From a virus: a DNA stretch of 21,511 nucleotides. A program made the translations under genes and the position numbers. The notes below the pieces were generated by a model. That model did not search any database. It saw nothing but the letters and a program-made list of their open reading frames with translations, and was not told the DNA's origin. The DNA is taken from positions 1 to 21,511 of the IMG/VR virus record IMGVR_UViG_3300047355_000123; one strand, given 5' to 3'. Positions 14,669-20,085 of this stretch are shown here, in pieces. How positions within the stretch are numbered: the stretch's first letter is position 1; each line of letters opens with the position of its first letter.

Positions 14669-15023
14669 CTTTGAACGTAAGGAGCTGTTCCAGTTCGTCG
14701 TCCATTTCAACCTCAACTTCGATGCGCTTACGGGCCGCCGGTGTCATGCCTAATTCCTTCAGCACTACCAAATATTTGGATCGTGATTCAACTAACATCT
14801 GATGTTCTGGCCGGTGCTTCGTCATCGTGCCGCCGTCCCTGTTTTTGAATTCGTAGGTGTAACCTTTTTCGTCGATCAGGCTTTGCAGTTCCCGGACCTC
14901 AACGGCTAAACACGCGGCCATTGTTAACAGGTCTTCATCCAATTCGCCAATGTGTCGAGCGCTGCGCAGTGCGTTCTTTATGCGCTTATATTCAAGCTTC
15001 TGCGTTTCTGTGAGTACGTCCAT
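14661..15023 (-). CDS. terS: Terminase small subunit (P27 family)
   Basis: The 120-residue protein starts MDVLTETQKLEYKRIKNALR and has the P27-type layout: helices with a middle segment (LLTMAACLAVEVRELQSLID), a short hairpin (GYTYEFKNRDGGTMTKHRPE), and the late motif LKELGMTPAARKRIE. It recognises the packaging site and recruits the large subunit. An in-frame ATG at 15173 would add 50 residues extending into the HNH gene and was rejected. The start lies 3 bp after a TACCTTTG box. The gene is flanked upstream by a 98-bp non-coding stretch, the only sizeable gap in the packaging and structural region. Confidence 0.9.
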   Translation of the reverse strand: MDVLTETQKLEYKRIKNALRSARHIGELDEDLLTMAACLAVEVRELQSLIDEKGYTYEFKNRDGGTMTKHRPEHQMLVESRSKYLVVLKELGMTPAARKRIEVEVEMDDELEQLLTFKDA

Positions 15024-15121
15024 GCTCAAAGGTAGCGCCAAAACGCAAAGAAAAAAATGAAATAAATCGCCATGGATACTACGGCGATGCAGGCGCTTTT
15101 GTCTCAGGTTTTTGCAGGGGG
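15024..15121 (-). promoter_or_regulatory. Intergenic stretch before terS: TAnnTTTG box, inverted repeat and hairpin
   Basis: The minus strand carries TACCTTTG at 15034-15027, a perfect match to the Bacteroidetes -7 consensus, but no clear -33 TTG at normal spacing. Just upstream is a T-rich run on the minus strand (A-rich on plus, about 15050-15066). An inverted repeat ATCGCC (15066-15071) / GGCGAT (15083-15088) with an 11-bp spacer lies in the middle. A G5/C5 hairpin (15117-15121 with 15126-15130) covers the HNH stop codon. It may hold the late promoter, and possibly terminase binding or cos elements since it separates HNH from terS. Confidence 0.5.
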
Positions 15122-15403
15122 CTACCCCCCGTGCGACTCGCGGCCTGATTTGCTTGCATGGCAAGGTGTGCATAGGCTTTGCCAGTTGCTTACATCAAAG
15201 AATTCAGCCCCTTGACGTACTGGAATGACGTGATCCACCACGTTAGCAGGTCCGCCGCACTCGTTACACTCCGGGTTGTTCTTAATAAACGCCAACCGGC
15301 TCTTACGCCATGCGTTTGTCCAGTACCTGCGATCTTGTGGCGTGTCGCGCTTGCGTCCTTTGCGCCTCGGATCGGGCGTCTGCTTGCGTGGTATCGTAGG
15401 CAT
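15122..15403 (-). CDS. HNH endonuclease of the packaging module
   Basis: The 93-residue basic protein has a zinc-binding HNH fold: CNEC (Cys46, Cys49), the DH pair in VVDHVIPV (residues 57-58), Asn73 in NWQSLC, and CTPCH (Cys78, Cys81, His82), followed by KSGRE. Small HNH proteins next to the terminase genes, such as HK97 gp74, assist the large terminase in cutting DNA at the packaging site, and their presence generally goes with cos-type packaging. The ATG at 15403 follows directly on the TGA of the upstream small gene. Family assignment is firm; packaging mode is inferred. Confidence 0.93.
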   Translation of the reverse strand: MPTIPRKQTPDPRRKGRKRDTPQDRRYWTNAWRKSRLAFIKNNPECNECGGPANVVDHVIPVRQGAEFFDVSNWQSLCTPCHASKSGRESHGG

Positions 15404-15637
15404 TCAACGGTGTTTGTAACCAAGGTGCCCGGTTAGTACGTAAAGCTGATCGCCCACGGTTACGCGCTTATTCCCGTTGTGTCGCTTATCATTTAGCAAC
15501 CGCGTCCGCTTCTGCCTTAGGTCGTGGATTCTTGCCTCTCTTTGCTGGTCTGTTAGCGATCTCAGGCGTTTGTGTAAGGTGTTGTTCAGCCTCTCGTCGG
15601 TAACGTTCGCACAGTTCTCTAAGCTCTTCCATCGCAT
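15404..15637 (-). CDS. Probable 77-residue basic protein overlapping the end of ninG
   Basis: A frame different from ninG runs through the last third of that gene and past its stop, ending at TGA immediately before the HNH start (adjacent stop and start codons). The best ATG is at 15637, giving 77 residues: a helical, charged first half (ERLNNTLHKRLRSLTDQQRE) and a small beta-like end (NKRVTVGDQLYVLTGHLGYK). The 85 bp between the ninG stop and the HNH start would otherwise be non-coding in a genome with almost no gaps, which supports a real gene. The 149-bp overlap with ninG is unusually long. A shorter start by a non-ATG codon is possible. No family is recognised. Confidence 0.5.
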   Translation of the reverse strand: MRWKSLENCANVTDERLNNTLHKRLRSLTDQQREARIHDLRQKRTRLLNDKRHNGNKRVTVGDQLYVLTGHLGYKHR

Positions 15638-15980
15638 ACTTTCGCGGGCGCTCTGCCTCTCGCATAATCTGCGCAGCTCGTCCACGCTTAAAGCTGTCAA
15701 GTCTTTGACCGAAATACCACTGCCGCCCTTGGTCGTACAAATTGCAGGCAACGCACTGCGGGGCTGTGTTTCCGATACCGTCCGCTGGGTCGTGCCAACG
15801 GGTGGCCATGTGCCTCCTGCTTGCAAAATGTCCGCAATGGAGGTGCCCAACATGGTGACGTGTGTGGCAGGTAAAGCACTCGGCGAAGCCTTTCGCGTCT
15901 GCTGCTCGGTATCTGATCGCTTTGCTGTACCACTCATCGACCTTTTTCTTTAGCTGTGCGTGTGTCTGCTTCCTTGGCAT
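15489..15980 (-). CDS. ninG: NinG-family recombination nuclease
   Basis: The 163-residue protein matches lambda NinG (Rap) in layout. The start is PRKQTHAQLKKKVDEWYSKA; a zinc-binding core follows with CFTC (Cys35, Cys38), HCGHFASRRHMATRW (residues 48-62) and QCVACN (Cys76, Cys79), then a helical lysine/arginine-rich C-terminus. Lambda Rap is a structure-specific nuclease that cuts branched recombination intermediates. It overlaps the preceding gene by 47 bp, but its N-terminal helix is conserved, so this start is kept. Placement after the replication genes is also as in lambdoid phages. Confidence 0.9.
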   Translation of the reverse strand: MPRKQTHAQLKKKVDEWYSKAIRYRAADAKGFAECFTCHTRHHVGHLHCGHFASRRHMATRWHDPADGIGNTAPQCVACNLYDQGRQWYFGQRLDSFKRGRAAQIMREAERPRKYAMEELRELCERYRREAEQHLTQTPEIANRPAKRGKNPRPKAEADAVAK

Positions 15981-16320
15981 TCCCGTTAATTGCGTCGCTA
16001 ATGTAATCCTTTAGCAGTTCGCGTTCACGCTTGCGGTTCTTGTATTCGGTGGATTGCTGCACCCTGTGCCAGTTCGCCCTTAGCTTAGTACGGTACGCCT
16101 CACGCTGATCGCTGTAATTGTCCTCACACATCTGCCAAAACGCCTCTGTGTGTTTTGTTACACTCGGATGCTCTGAAAACGTACCTGCATGGCTGATAAA
16201 GTACTCGCGTTCGATCGGGTGCGGATTGTACCGGCTTGCGCATTCCGCGCCATATACTTCTGTGATTGCGTACCTGCGTGCGTCCATTAGGTCCAACCAA
16301 AAGCGCTCTATTTCGGTCAT
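15934..16320 (-). CDS. Uncharacterised 128-residue protein of the replication region
   Basis: The protein starts MTEIERFWLDLMDARRYAIT at an ATG that shares ATGA with the preceding stop. A longer in-frame start at 16395 would add 25 arginine-rich residues read through the preceding gene and is unlikely. The protein is helical and charged, with aromatic residues in the middle (HPIEREYFISHAGTFSEHPS), and a lysine/arginine/glutamate-rich end. I see no enzymatic motif. By position between a possible loader and NinG it may act in replication or recombination, but that is adjacency only. Confidence 0.75.
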   Translation of the reverse strand: MTEIERFWLDLMDARRYAITEVYGAECASRYNPHPIEREYFISHAGTFSEHPSVTKHTEAFWQMCEDNYSDQREAYRTKLRANWHRVQQSTEYKNRKRERELLKDYISDAINGNAKEADTRTAKEKGR

Positions 16321-17024
16321 TTTTGCGCTTGTTTCTGTCGTTCGTCCATCTCCTGCCGCTCTGTGTACGTTAAGCGGTCTTCTCCTGCCATCCAATCGGC
16401 TGGATGCACCCTTGATGCCACCGGGTTAATTTGAGTGGCGTATTCGGGCTGTAAATGCCTCATTGCTTCCTGCTGCATTCGCTCGGCGTCTTTGCGTTCG
16501 TTCTCGCGGATCGTCTGAATAACCGGCTGCTTCAGTTGGTCGTATTTGGTAAAGCAATCGACAAACTGCGCCAATTTCAACCGCTCGTAATACGGCCCAA
16601 AGCTTTCTTTGGCCATCATATACAGGCAAAGTCGCCAATCTTCAAGCGTGAAGGCCGGGAACTGCTGTACAAGCTCGTTCACGGTTAGCGCAATGTGCGC
16701 CGGCTCGTTTAGTGTCTTATTTGCGTCTATGAAGTCCACGCAACGGCTGATCATACCGACCAGCGCCGCCCGTGTAGCGCTTTCGTTGACTTTAAGCGCC
16801 GTTTTCACGTTTGTGCCTTCAAAGCACGCCGCCACTGTCAGGCGCGATACGTCCAGTTCGTGCAAATTCTGCAAGCTGTTCGCGGTTGACGTCTGTTTTA
16901 AGGTTTGCCGCTCTGCTGGAGTTAGTTCTGCCGCCTGCGCGCTGTTTAAAAACAAGGCCTTTGTATCCGTTTGCGATACTTCTGTGGATCGCTTCGATTG
17001 CGTCGGTTTGGTTGGTGTACTCAT
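16317..17024 (-). CDS. Possible replication accessory (loader-like) protein; N-terminus overlaps the initiator gene
   Basis: As drawn, the protein has 235 residues. Its first 69 residues (T/S/Q-rich, low complexity) lie inside the end of the initiator gene in another frame. The remainder is helical, with a segment around residues 125-160 (FTLEDWRLCLYMMAKESFGP, then YYERL) that recalls a recurrent Bacteroidetes phage and plasmid family with 'G-x-x-Y-x-R' and a nearby helix. A GTG codon at 16808-16806, ten bases after the initiator stop, could start a 163-residue version with no overlap. Position immediately after the initiator is where lambda has its helicase loader gene P, so a loader role is conceivable, but no sequence signature proves it. 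Confidence 0.7.
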   Translation of the reverse strand: MSTPTKPTQSKRSTEVSQTDTKALFLNSAQAAELTPAERQTLKQTSTANSLQNLHELDVSRLTVAACFEGTNVKTALKVNESATRAALVGMISRCVDFIDANKTLNEPAHIALTVNELVQQFPAFTLEDWRLCLYMMAKESFGPYYERLKLAQFVDCFTKYDQLKQPVIQTIRENERKDAERMQQEAMRHLQPEYATQINPVASRVHPADWMAGEDRLTYTERQEMDERQKQAQK

Positions 17025-17535
17025 TTTGGAGTTGAATTAGTGCCCTTTGTTCACTTTTGGGCGATTTGTACGTAAAACGGTGGTCTGTTTTCTTGTACTC
17101 CAACCACTCAGACCATGCGGCCGTGAAGGCTTCTGTCTGCCATGGAAGTACTATCGAAAATTTTTTCCCCTTGTTTTGTAGTGTTTTAGTAATTTGTTTA
17201 GTAAGTTGATTAGTACGTGTCCGTTTGCGCCCACCCCCCTGTCCGTTAGCACCCACCCCCCTGTCCGTTTGCGCCCACCCTAAAGTCCGTTTGTGCCCAC
17301 CCTGTCCGTTTGCAACCACCCCCCTATTGAGGTGGCCGCTTTGGATCAGTCTGTAAATAATCTTTCGGGTACGGTCTTCGCTGATACCGAGCGCCTCGGC
17401 TAGTTTGGCGTTCGTCATAAAACACGCCTTTCCATTTTCCGCGAAGCTGGCAACCTCAGCCAATAGGACGCGATCCATGGGCGCAAGGTCCAGCGTCCAA
17501 ATCTCCAGCGGTATCCATATGCCTTTACGATCCAT
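16819..17535 (-). CDS. Replication initiator, winged-helix / DnaD-like replisome organizer, containing the origin
   Basis: The 238-residue protein has an N-terminal winged helix typical of phage replisome organizers (GIWIPLEIWTLDLAPMDRVL, CFMTNAKLAEALGISEDRTR, then IIYRLIQSGHLNRG, residues 6-71). Residues 71-106 are a low-complexity G/R/T/Q region encoded by iterons. Residues 130-198 form a DnaD-like domain (W-S-E-W-L-E-Y-K-K, KSPKSEQRALIQLQNEYTNQ, AIEAIHRSIANGYKGLVF). Such proteins bind repeats in their own gene, melt adjacent AT-rich DNA and recruit the host helicase. The layout of N-terminal DNA-binding domain, internal origin and C-terminal partner domain parallels lambda O, although the family differs. 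Confidence 0.85.
   Translation of the reverse strand: MDRKGIWIPLEIWTLDLAPMDRVLLAEVASFAENGKACFMTNAKLAEALGISEDRTRKIIYRLIQSGHLNRGVVANGQGGHKRTLGWAQTDRGVGANGQGGGRKRTRTNQLTKQITKTLQNKGKKFSIVLPWQTEAFTAAWSEWLEYKKTDHRFTYKSPKSEQRALIQLQNEYTNQTDAIEAIHRSIANGYKGLVFKQRAGGRTNSSRAANLKTDVNREQLAEFARTGRIAPDSGGVL
17155..17218. other. AT-rich stretch next to the iterons (candidate DNA unwinding element)
   Basis: Bases 17161-17220 are about 72% A+T by direct count, in a window where most coding DNA is close to balanced. On the plus strand it is a T/G-rich run (GTAGTGTTTTAGTAATTTG and similar) directly abutting iteron 1. It still codes for residues about 106-127 of the initiator (NQLTKQITKTLQNKGKKF). Iterons followed by an AT-rich tract inside the initiator gene is the lambda-type origin arrangement. 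Confidence 0.7.
17219..17325. repeat. Five tandem origin iterons inside the initiator gene
   Basis: On the plus strand five units begin GTCCGTT at 17219, 17241, 17263, 17285 and 17304, with the core GTCCGTTTGCGCCCACC. Units 1, 2, 3 and 5 are 22 bp and unit 4 is 19 bp. Since 22 is not a multiple of 3, successive copies are read in different frames, producing unlike peptides (GVGANGQ, GGRKRTR, GWAQTD) from nearly identical DNA. Selection therefore appears to act on the DNA, as expected for initiator binding sites. Spacing near two helical turns puts the copies on the same DNA face. Confidence 0.85.
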
Positions 17536-17561
17536 GCGCGTTGTTTTGCTGGCGTATCATC

Positions 17562-17981
17562 TTAGGCGCTTTCAATAATATACGTTTTCATTTCATGCAG
17601 CAGCTTGCTCGCTTCTTTACTCATTGGGTGAGTTGTGTTTCTAAGGCAATCCTCATAATCCTCTTTGTCTGTCCATTGTGGATCGACTTTATTGTAATTG
17701 GCCTTAATATCAATCAGTGTTAGTTTCAACATTTCAGCCGCATAACAAAATGGAGCGCCTTCAATGTGCGTGCGTTGCTTTTGTAGATTCCTTGCTTTGT
17801 CGTCGTGTGGTAATTTTTGACTGGCCGAGCTTATTAGTTGCCCAAAATTATTTGCAGCCTCTTCATCTGTTTCTAGCTTTTTAATTGCGTCGGTTAATGC
17901 GTCTTCTATGGTTGCACGATATAAAGCCATCGCGATTCGACAGCTCATATCGTCATGTGTAAATTTTAAAATGTGTTTCAT
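17562..17981 (-). CDS. Uncharacterised 139-residue early protein
   Basis: The gene starts at an ATGA overlap with the HTH gene and ends 26 bp before the initiator gene. The protein begins MKHILKFTHDDMSCRIAMAL and is predicted mostly helical, with acidic stretches (KKLETDEEAANNFGQLIS) and a hydrophobic helix near residues 80-95 (YAAEMLKLTLIDIKANY). No membrane segment, metal site or known motif is seen. Codon use and coupling suit a true early gene. It may be a regulator or host-interaction protein, but nothing in the sequence shows which. Confidence 0.75.
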   Translation of the reverse strand: MKHILKFTHDDMSCRIAMALYRATIEDALTDAIKKLETDEEAANNFGQLISSASQKLPHDDKARNLQKQRTHIEGAPFCYAAEMLKLTLIDIKANYNKVDPQWTDKEDYEDCLRNTTHPMSKEASKLLHEMKTYIIESA

Positions 17982-18202
17982 TGTTTTATGTTTTTGTTTA
18001 TCTGCTCAATTGTTTCGGCTACTGCGTCAAATAGCTGCAGCGGCTCGACCTCATCGAGCTGTATGATCTGACCGCTGTGCTTCAATATTCCGGACGGGTT
18101 ACGGAAGCAATAATTTTCAATCGTTCGCCGGCTTACGTCCAACTCCACGGCACAGCGTTCAATAGTTGTATAGTGTTGCTTTATAAACTCTCTCAGATTC
18201 AT
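17978..18202 (-). CDS. Small HTH DNA-binding protein (candidate regulator)
   Basis: The likely 74-residue product (MNLREFIKQHYTTIERCAVE) carries a helix-turn-helix: ERCAVELDVSRRTIENYCF spans the first helix, the turn (LDVS) and the recognition helix, as in small Cro/C.-type or transposon-associated regulators. The C-terminal half (GQIIQLDEVEPLQLFDAVAE) is acidic and probably mediates dimerisation. In-frame ATGs at 18223 and 18274 are possible starts. I chose 18202 because it begins directly before the HTH fold and keeps the overlap with the previous gene smallest. It is the best candidate to bind the paired palindromes at the early promoter, though no site contact can be shown. Confidence 0.65.
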   Translation of the reverse strand: MNLREFIKQHYTTIERCAVELDVSRRTIENYCFRNPSGILKHSGQIIQLDEVEPLQLFDAVAETIEQINKNIKQ

Positions 18203-18356
18203 GGTATTCAGTTTTAATTTCATAGCGGATCCCCTTGCTTTCGAGGTCGTCCATGTATTGGATTGCGCTGCCATAGTTTTCGAATTTCACGCTGCTGTTA
18301 TATGCCGGGACTTTGACGCAATAGTAAAGACGCTCAAAATGGGAAGTTTTGGCCAT
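18159..18356 (-). CDS. Uncharacterised small protein (about 65 residues)
   Basis: The likely product starts MAKTSHFERLYYCVKVPAYN and overlaps the SSB-like gene end by 23 bp and the HTH gene start by 44 bp. The sequence shows alternating strand and helix (SSVKFENYGSAIQYMDDLES, then RYEIKTEYHESERVYKATLY), suggesting a small alpha/beta domain with a tyrosine-rich C-terminus. An earlier in-frame ATG at 18401 would lengthen the overlap and adds residues that mirror the SSB tail region. No family is recognised. Overlaps at both ends are longer than usual, so the exact limits are uncertain. Confidence 0.6.
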   Translation of the reverse strand: MAKTSHFERLYYCVKVPAYNSSVKFENYGSAIQYMDDLESKGIRYEIKTEYHESERVYKATLYNY

Positions 18357-18681
18357 CGGGTGCAGGTTGTTGGGTTGGTGCTGGCTGCGCTGCGCCTTCA
18401 ATTATTTCGTAATTCCAAGGCACAAGGCTCATAAATACAATCAACGGGGATGCTTCATCCTTCTGCCATTCGCTGCCGCGCACGTTGCAGCGTGCTTTGA
18501 TTGTCTTGCCCTCAGGTAATGCAACGGCCTCATCTACATCGTCTTTGAGAAACTCCAGCGCTAAAGTCTGCGGGAATTTACCGTCCTGCACTTCAACGTG
18601 TACTTCGCATTTACGAAAGCCGCTTTCCCATTCCATCGGTTTGCAAACGCGCTTAATAACTCCCTCAATTATCAATTCCAT
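18334..18681 (-). CDS. DUF3127-like single-stranded DNA-binding protein with SSB-type tail
   Basis: The 115-residue protein opens MELIIEGVIKRVCKP and has the strand pattern of an OB fold (FRKCEVHVEVQDGKFPQTLA, then KTIKARCNVRGSEWQK, then ASPLIVFMSLVPWNYEI). This layout matches DUF3127, a Bacteroidetes family of SSB-like proteins. It ends with a proline- and glutamine-rich linker and the tip DGQNFPF, closely resembling the acidic ...FPF/IPF tip that lets SSB recruit replication proteins. The ATG at 18681 was chosen over 18732 because the fold begins there. It likely coats ssDNA during phage replication and recombination. Confidence 0.83.
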   Translation of the reverse strand: MELIIEGVIKRVCKPMEWESGFRKCEVHVEVQDGKFPQTLALEFLKDDVDEAVALPEGKTIKARCNVRGSEWQKDEASPLIVFMSLVPWNYEIIEGAAQPAPTQQPAPDGQNFPF

Positions 18682-18943
18682 GTTTTTTATAAGATTTAGT
18701 GAATTCTGTTTGTGAACAGTTTGGCAAATCAATCGCCCGCAACTGGTTTAATTTTAACCGCTCGAATATCTCACGCCAGCGGTTTGGCGTTGGGTTGGTG
18801 TCTATTATTTCATCCTCTAAACCGTCGTCGTCGTCCTTCATTGTGGACGTGCTGAGCAGCAGTAAAGCGTAATCTTTGACGTCTTCCACGTGTGCGGCTT
18901 GGTCGGCTTCCACGCTATCGAAAAACTCTTCAAGGCTATTCAT
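18665..18943 (-). CDS. Acidic 92-residue early protein, function unknown
   Basis: The gene overlaps the preceding stop by 8 bp and the SSB-like start by 17 bp. The protein is strongly acidic in its first half (LEEFFDSVEADQAAHVEDVK, then a KDDDDGLEDE run around residues 36-45). The second half is helical and more basic (NRWREIFERLKLNQLRAIDL), ending TEFTKSYKKHGIDN. It is predicted to be soluble and has no catalytic motif. It may be a partner of the SSB-like or annealing-type proteins on either side, but this is only from location. Confidence 0.72.
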   Translation of the reverse strand: MNSLEEFFDSVEADQAAHVEDVKDYALLLLSTSTMKDDDDGLEDEIIDTNPTPNRWREIFERLKLNQLRAIDLPNCSQTEFTKSYKKHGIDN

Positions 18944-19310
18944 CTATTTCGTCTTCACCGTAAACGCCAGCAGTGTAAAAGCCGGCAAGCTTCAAAATGG
19001 CACGAGATAAAGCGCGTTTTTCAGCCATGGCAATCGGGTACGCATTGCGGTTATTTGATTTGCTCGCCTCGCCAAACGTTTCAACCTTGCCTATTTCGCA
19101 TTTTGCGTAGGCTTTAACGCAGTATTTTCCCTCTTTGGTGTCTGACCATTCGGGCACGGTAGAAAAGCGAACCTCGGCCTTTATTTTAGCCTGTAAATGT
19201 TCGACGCCTCGCCGCGTCATAATGACAAAGCCGCGCGGGTCTTTGTGGAAGTGATCCGGATGCATATCGTACTTCGCAGATAGCGCCCTGAGTTCGTCGG
19301 TGTTGTTCAT
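18936..19310 (-). CDS. Possible recombination-associated early protein (124 residues)
   Basis: The gene overlaps the primase-like gene by ATGA and the following gene by 8 bp. A core of strands (HPDHFHKDPRGFVIMTRRGV, IKAEVRFSTVPEWSDT, CVKAYAKCEIGKVETFGEAS) is followed by the phrase NAYPIAMAEKRALSRAILKL. The pattern 'YP-x-x-MAEKRA-x-x-RA' recurs near the C-terminus of several phage recombination-related (annealing-protein-like) families, so a role in ssDNA handling next to the SSB-like gene is plausible. I cannot place it in a named family with certainty. The C-terminus is acidic (YGEDEIDE). Confidence 0.72.
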   Translation of the reverse strand: MNNTDELRALSAKYDMHPDHFHKDPRGFVIMTRRGVEHLQAKIKAEVRFSTVPEWSDTKEGKYCVKAYAKCEIGKVETFGEASKSNNRNAYPIAMAEKRALSRAILKLAGFYTAGVYGEDEIDE

Positions 19311-19831
19311 TGCTCAAAAGTTAATGGTGTAACGTCGTAATTGACGAAGGGCGCGTAGCCTGATGCAAATCGCAAGCTGCTGAGGTTGTTCGACACGGGC
19401 ACATCCACCACAACGTTAAACTGTTCCTCGATTAGATCCATGACGCGGCTGGCTTTCTCCCGGTGATTGGTTTCGTTTATGCCGTCAACTGCGACCAGCA
19501 TATAAACGCCCTCACCCATGCAGCTGATGCCACCGGCCACAACATACGGCGCGGCCTCCATATCGCGCACCACGTTCTCCGGATCAAATCCAGCGCCTTG
19601 GTGCTTGCCGTCCACGTCAATCTGCACCAGACCGCTGTGCGTAGTGATCGCCTTTTGTTTGCGGTTGTAGAATACACCGTGCGGCATAATCGCCGGCAGT
19701 TGCTTCTTATTGTAGTCGTTGATCATTACATCGGGTCGAACGTGTTCCAGCCATTCGATGAGGTACACAATGCGCGTTTCGCGATCAAACGCCCCACGGC
19801 AGGAGCTGACTTGTATTGTTTCAATATTCAT
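19307..19831 (-). CDS. Stand-alone BT4734/VirE N-terminal domain protein (AEP primase-like)
   Basis: The 174-residue protein matches the BT4734-like N-terminal domain in order: LPAIMPHGVFYNR (residues 45-57), SGLVQIDVDGK with two aspartates at 72 and 74, GISCMGEGVYMLVAV (101-115), and SLRFASGYAPFVNYD (152-166). To my knowledge this domain belongs to the archaeo-eukaryotic primase superfamily, where the D-x-D pair binds metal. In Bacteroidetes proteins it is usually fused to a VirE or primase-type helicase; here it is alone and the genome shows no helicase elsewhere. It likely acts in phage DNA priming or replication. Overlaps of 4 bp on both sides place it firmly in the early operon. Confidence 0.8.
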   Translation of the reverse strand: MNIETIQVSSCRGAFDRETRIVYLIEWLEHVRPDVMINDYNKKQLPAIMPHGVFYNRKQKAITTHSGLVQIDVDGKHQGAGFDPENVVRDMEAAPYVVAGGISCMGEGVYMLVAVDGINETNHREKASRVMDLIEEQFNVVVDVPVSNNLSSLRFASGYAPFVNYDVTPLTFEQ

Positions 19832-19977
19832 CGTTCTCGGTTTTGCTTTAGGTGCATTTTCATTTTGTCAATCAGGCGCAGAAACTCGCGTTCCTCGGCT
19901 AGGTCTTGCTGCCATTGGTTGAATGACTGCGGGGCTGTTACTTGTACGCTGGAGCGTACGCAAATAGGTTTTTTCAT
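19828..19977 (-). CDS. Small 49-residue early protein
   Basis: ATG 19977 shares ATGA with the stop of the 35-residue gene, and the stop at 19828 shares ATGA with the primase-like gene. The product (MKKPICVRSSVQVTAPQSFN at the start) is helical in its second half (QWQQDLAEEREFLRLIDKMK) and basic at the end (KQNRER). An alternative upstream ATG at 20112 would cross the whole 35-residue gene in another frame and was rejected. No family is recognised. It could be a small regulatory or adaptor protein. Confidence 0.72.
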   Translation of the reverse strand: MKKPICVRSSVQVTAPQSFNQWQQDLAEEREFLRLIDKMKMHLKQNRER

Positions 19978-20081
19978 AGTTTCTCGTCTTGTTGTTTGTC
20001 GTGTTGTTCGTCGGCCTCTTCGTAATAGTCGCGACCTTCGTCTTCGTCGTCTGCTGGGTAGTCGTATCCTTCTCTCCACAT
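19974..20081 (-). CDS. First early gene: highly acidic 35-residue protein
   Basis: A frame of 35 codons runs from ATG 20081 to TGA 19976-19974, sharing ATGA with the next gene. The product (MWREGYDYPADDEDEGRDYY at the start) has 15 aspartate or glutamate residues and only four lysine or arginine residues, so it is strongly negative. It lies directly behind the candidate early promoter, with the -7 box ending four bases before ATG. Very acidic small early proteins in phages can mimic DNA or inhibit host enzymes; that role here is inference. No known family is recognised. Confidence 0.62.
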   Translation of the reverse strand: MWREGYDYPADDEDEGRDYYEEADEQHDKQQDEKL

Positions 20082-20085
20082 GGGG

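Noticed and set aside
15117-15130. Intrinsic terminator at the HNH stop
   Set aside because: The stem is only five pairs and has no T-tract following it on the minus strand. Kept only as a hairpin of unknown role.
15404-15937. Full 177-residue frame overlapping all of ninG
   Set aside because: The first 100 residues are low-quality S/T/R-rich sequence antiphase to the conserved zinc core of NinG. Only the last 77 residues are plausible.
17219-17325. CRISPR-like array reading of the tandem repeats
   Set aside because: The units are directly tandem with no unique spacers, lie within a coding gene and abut an AT-rich tract, which fits origin iterons.
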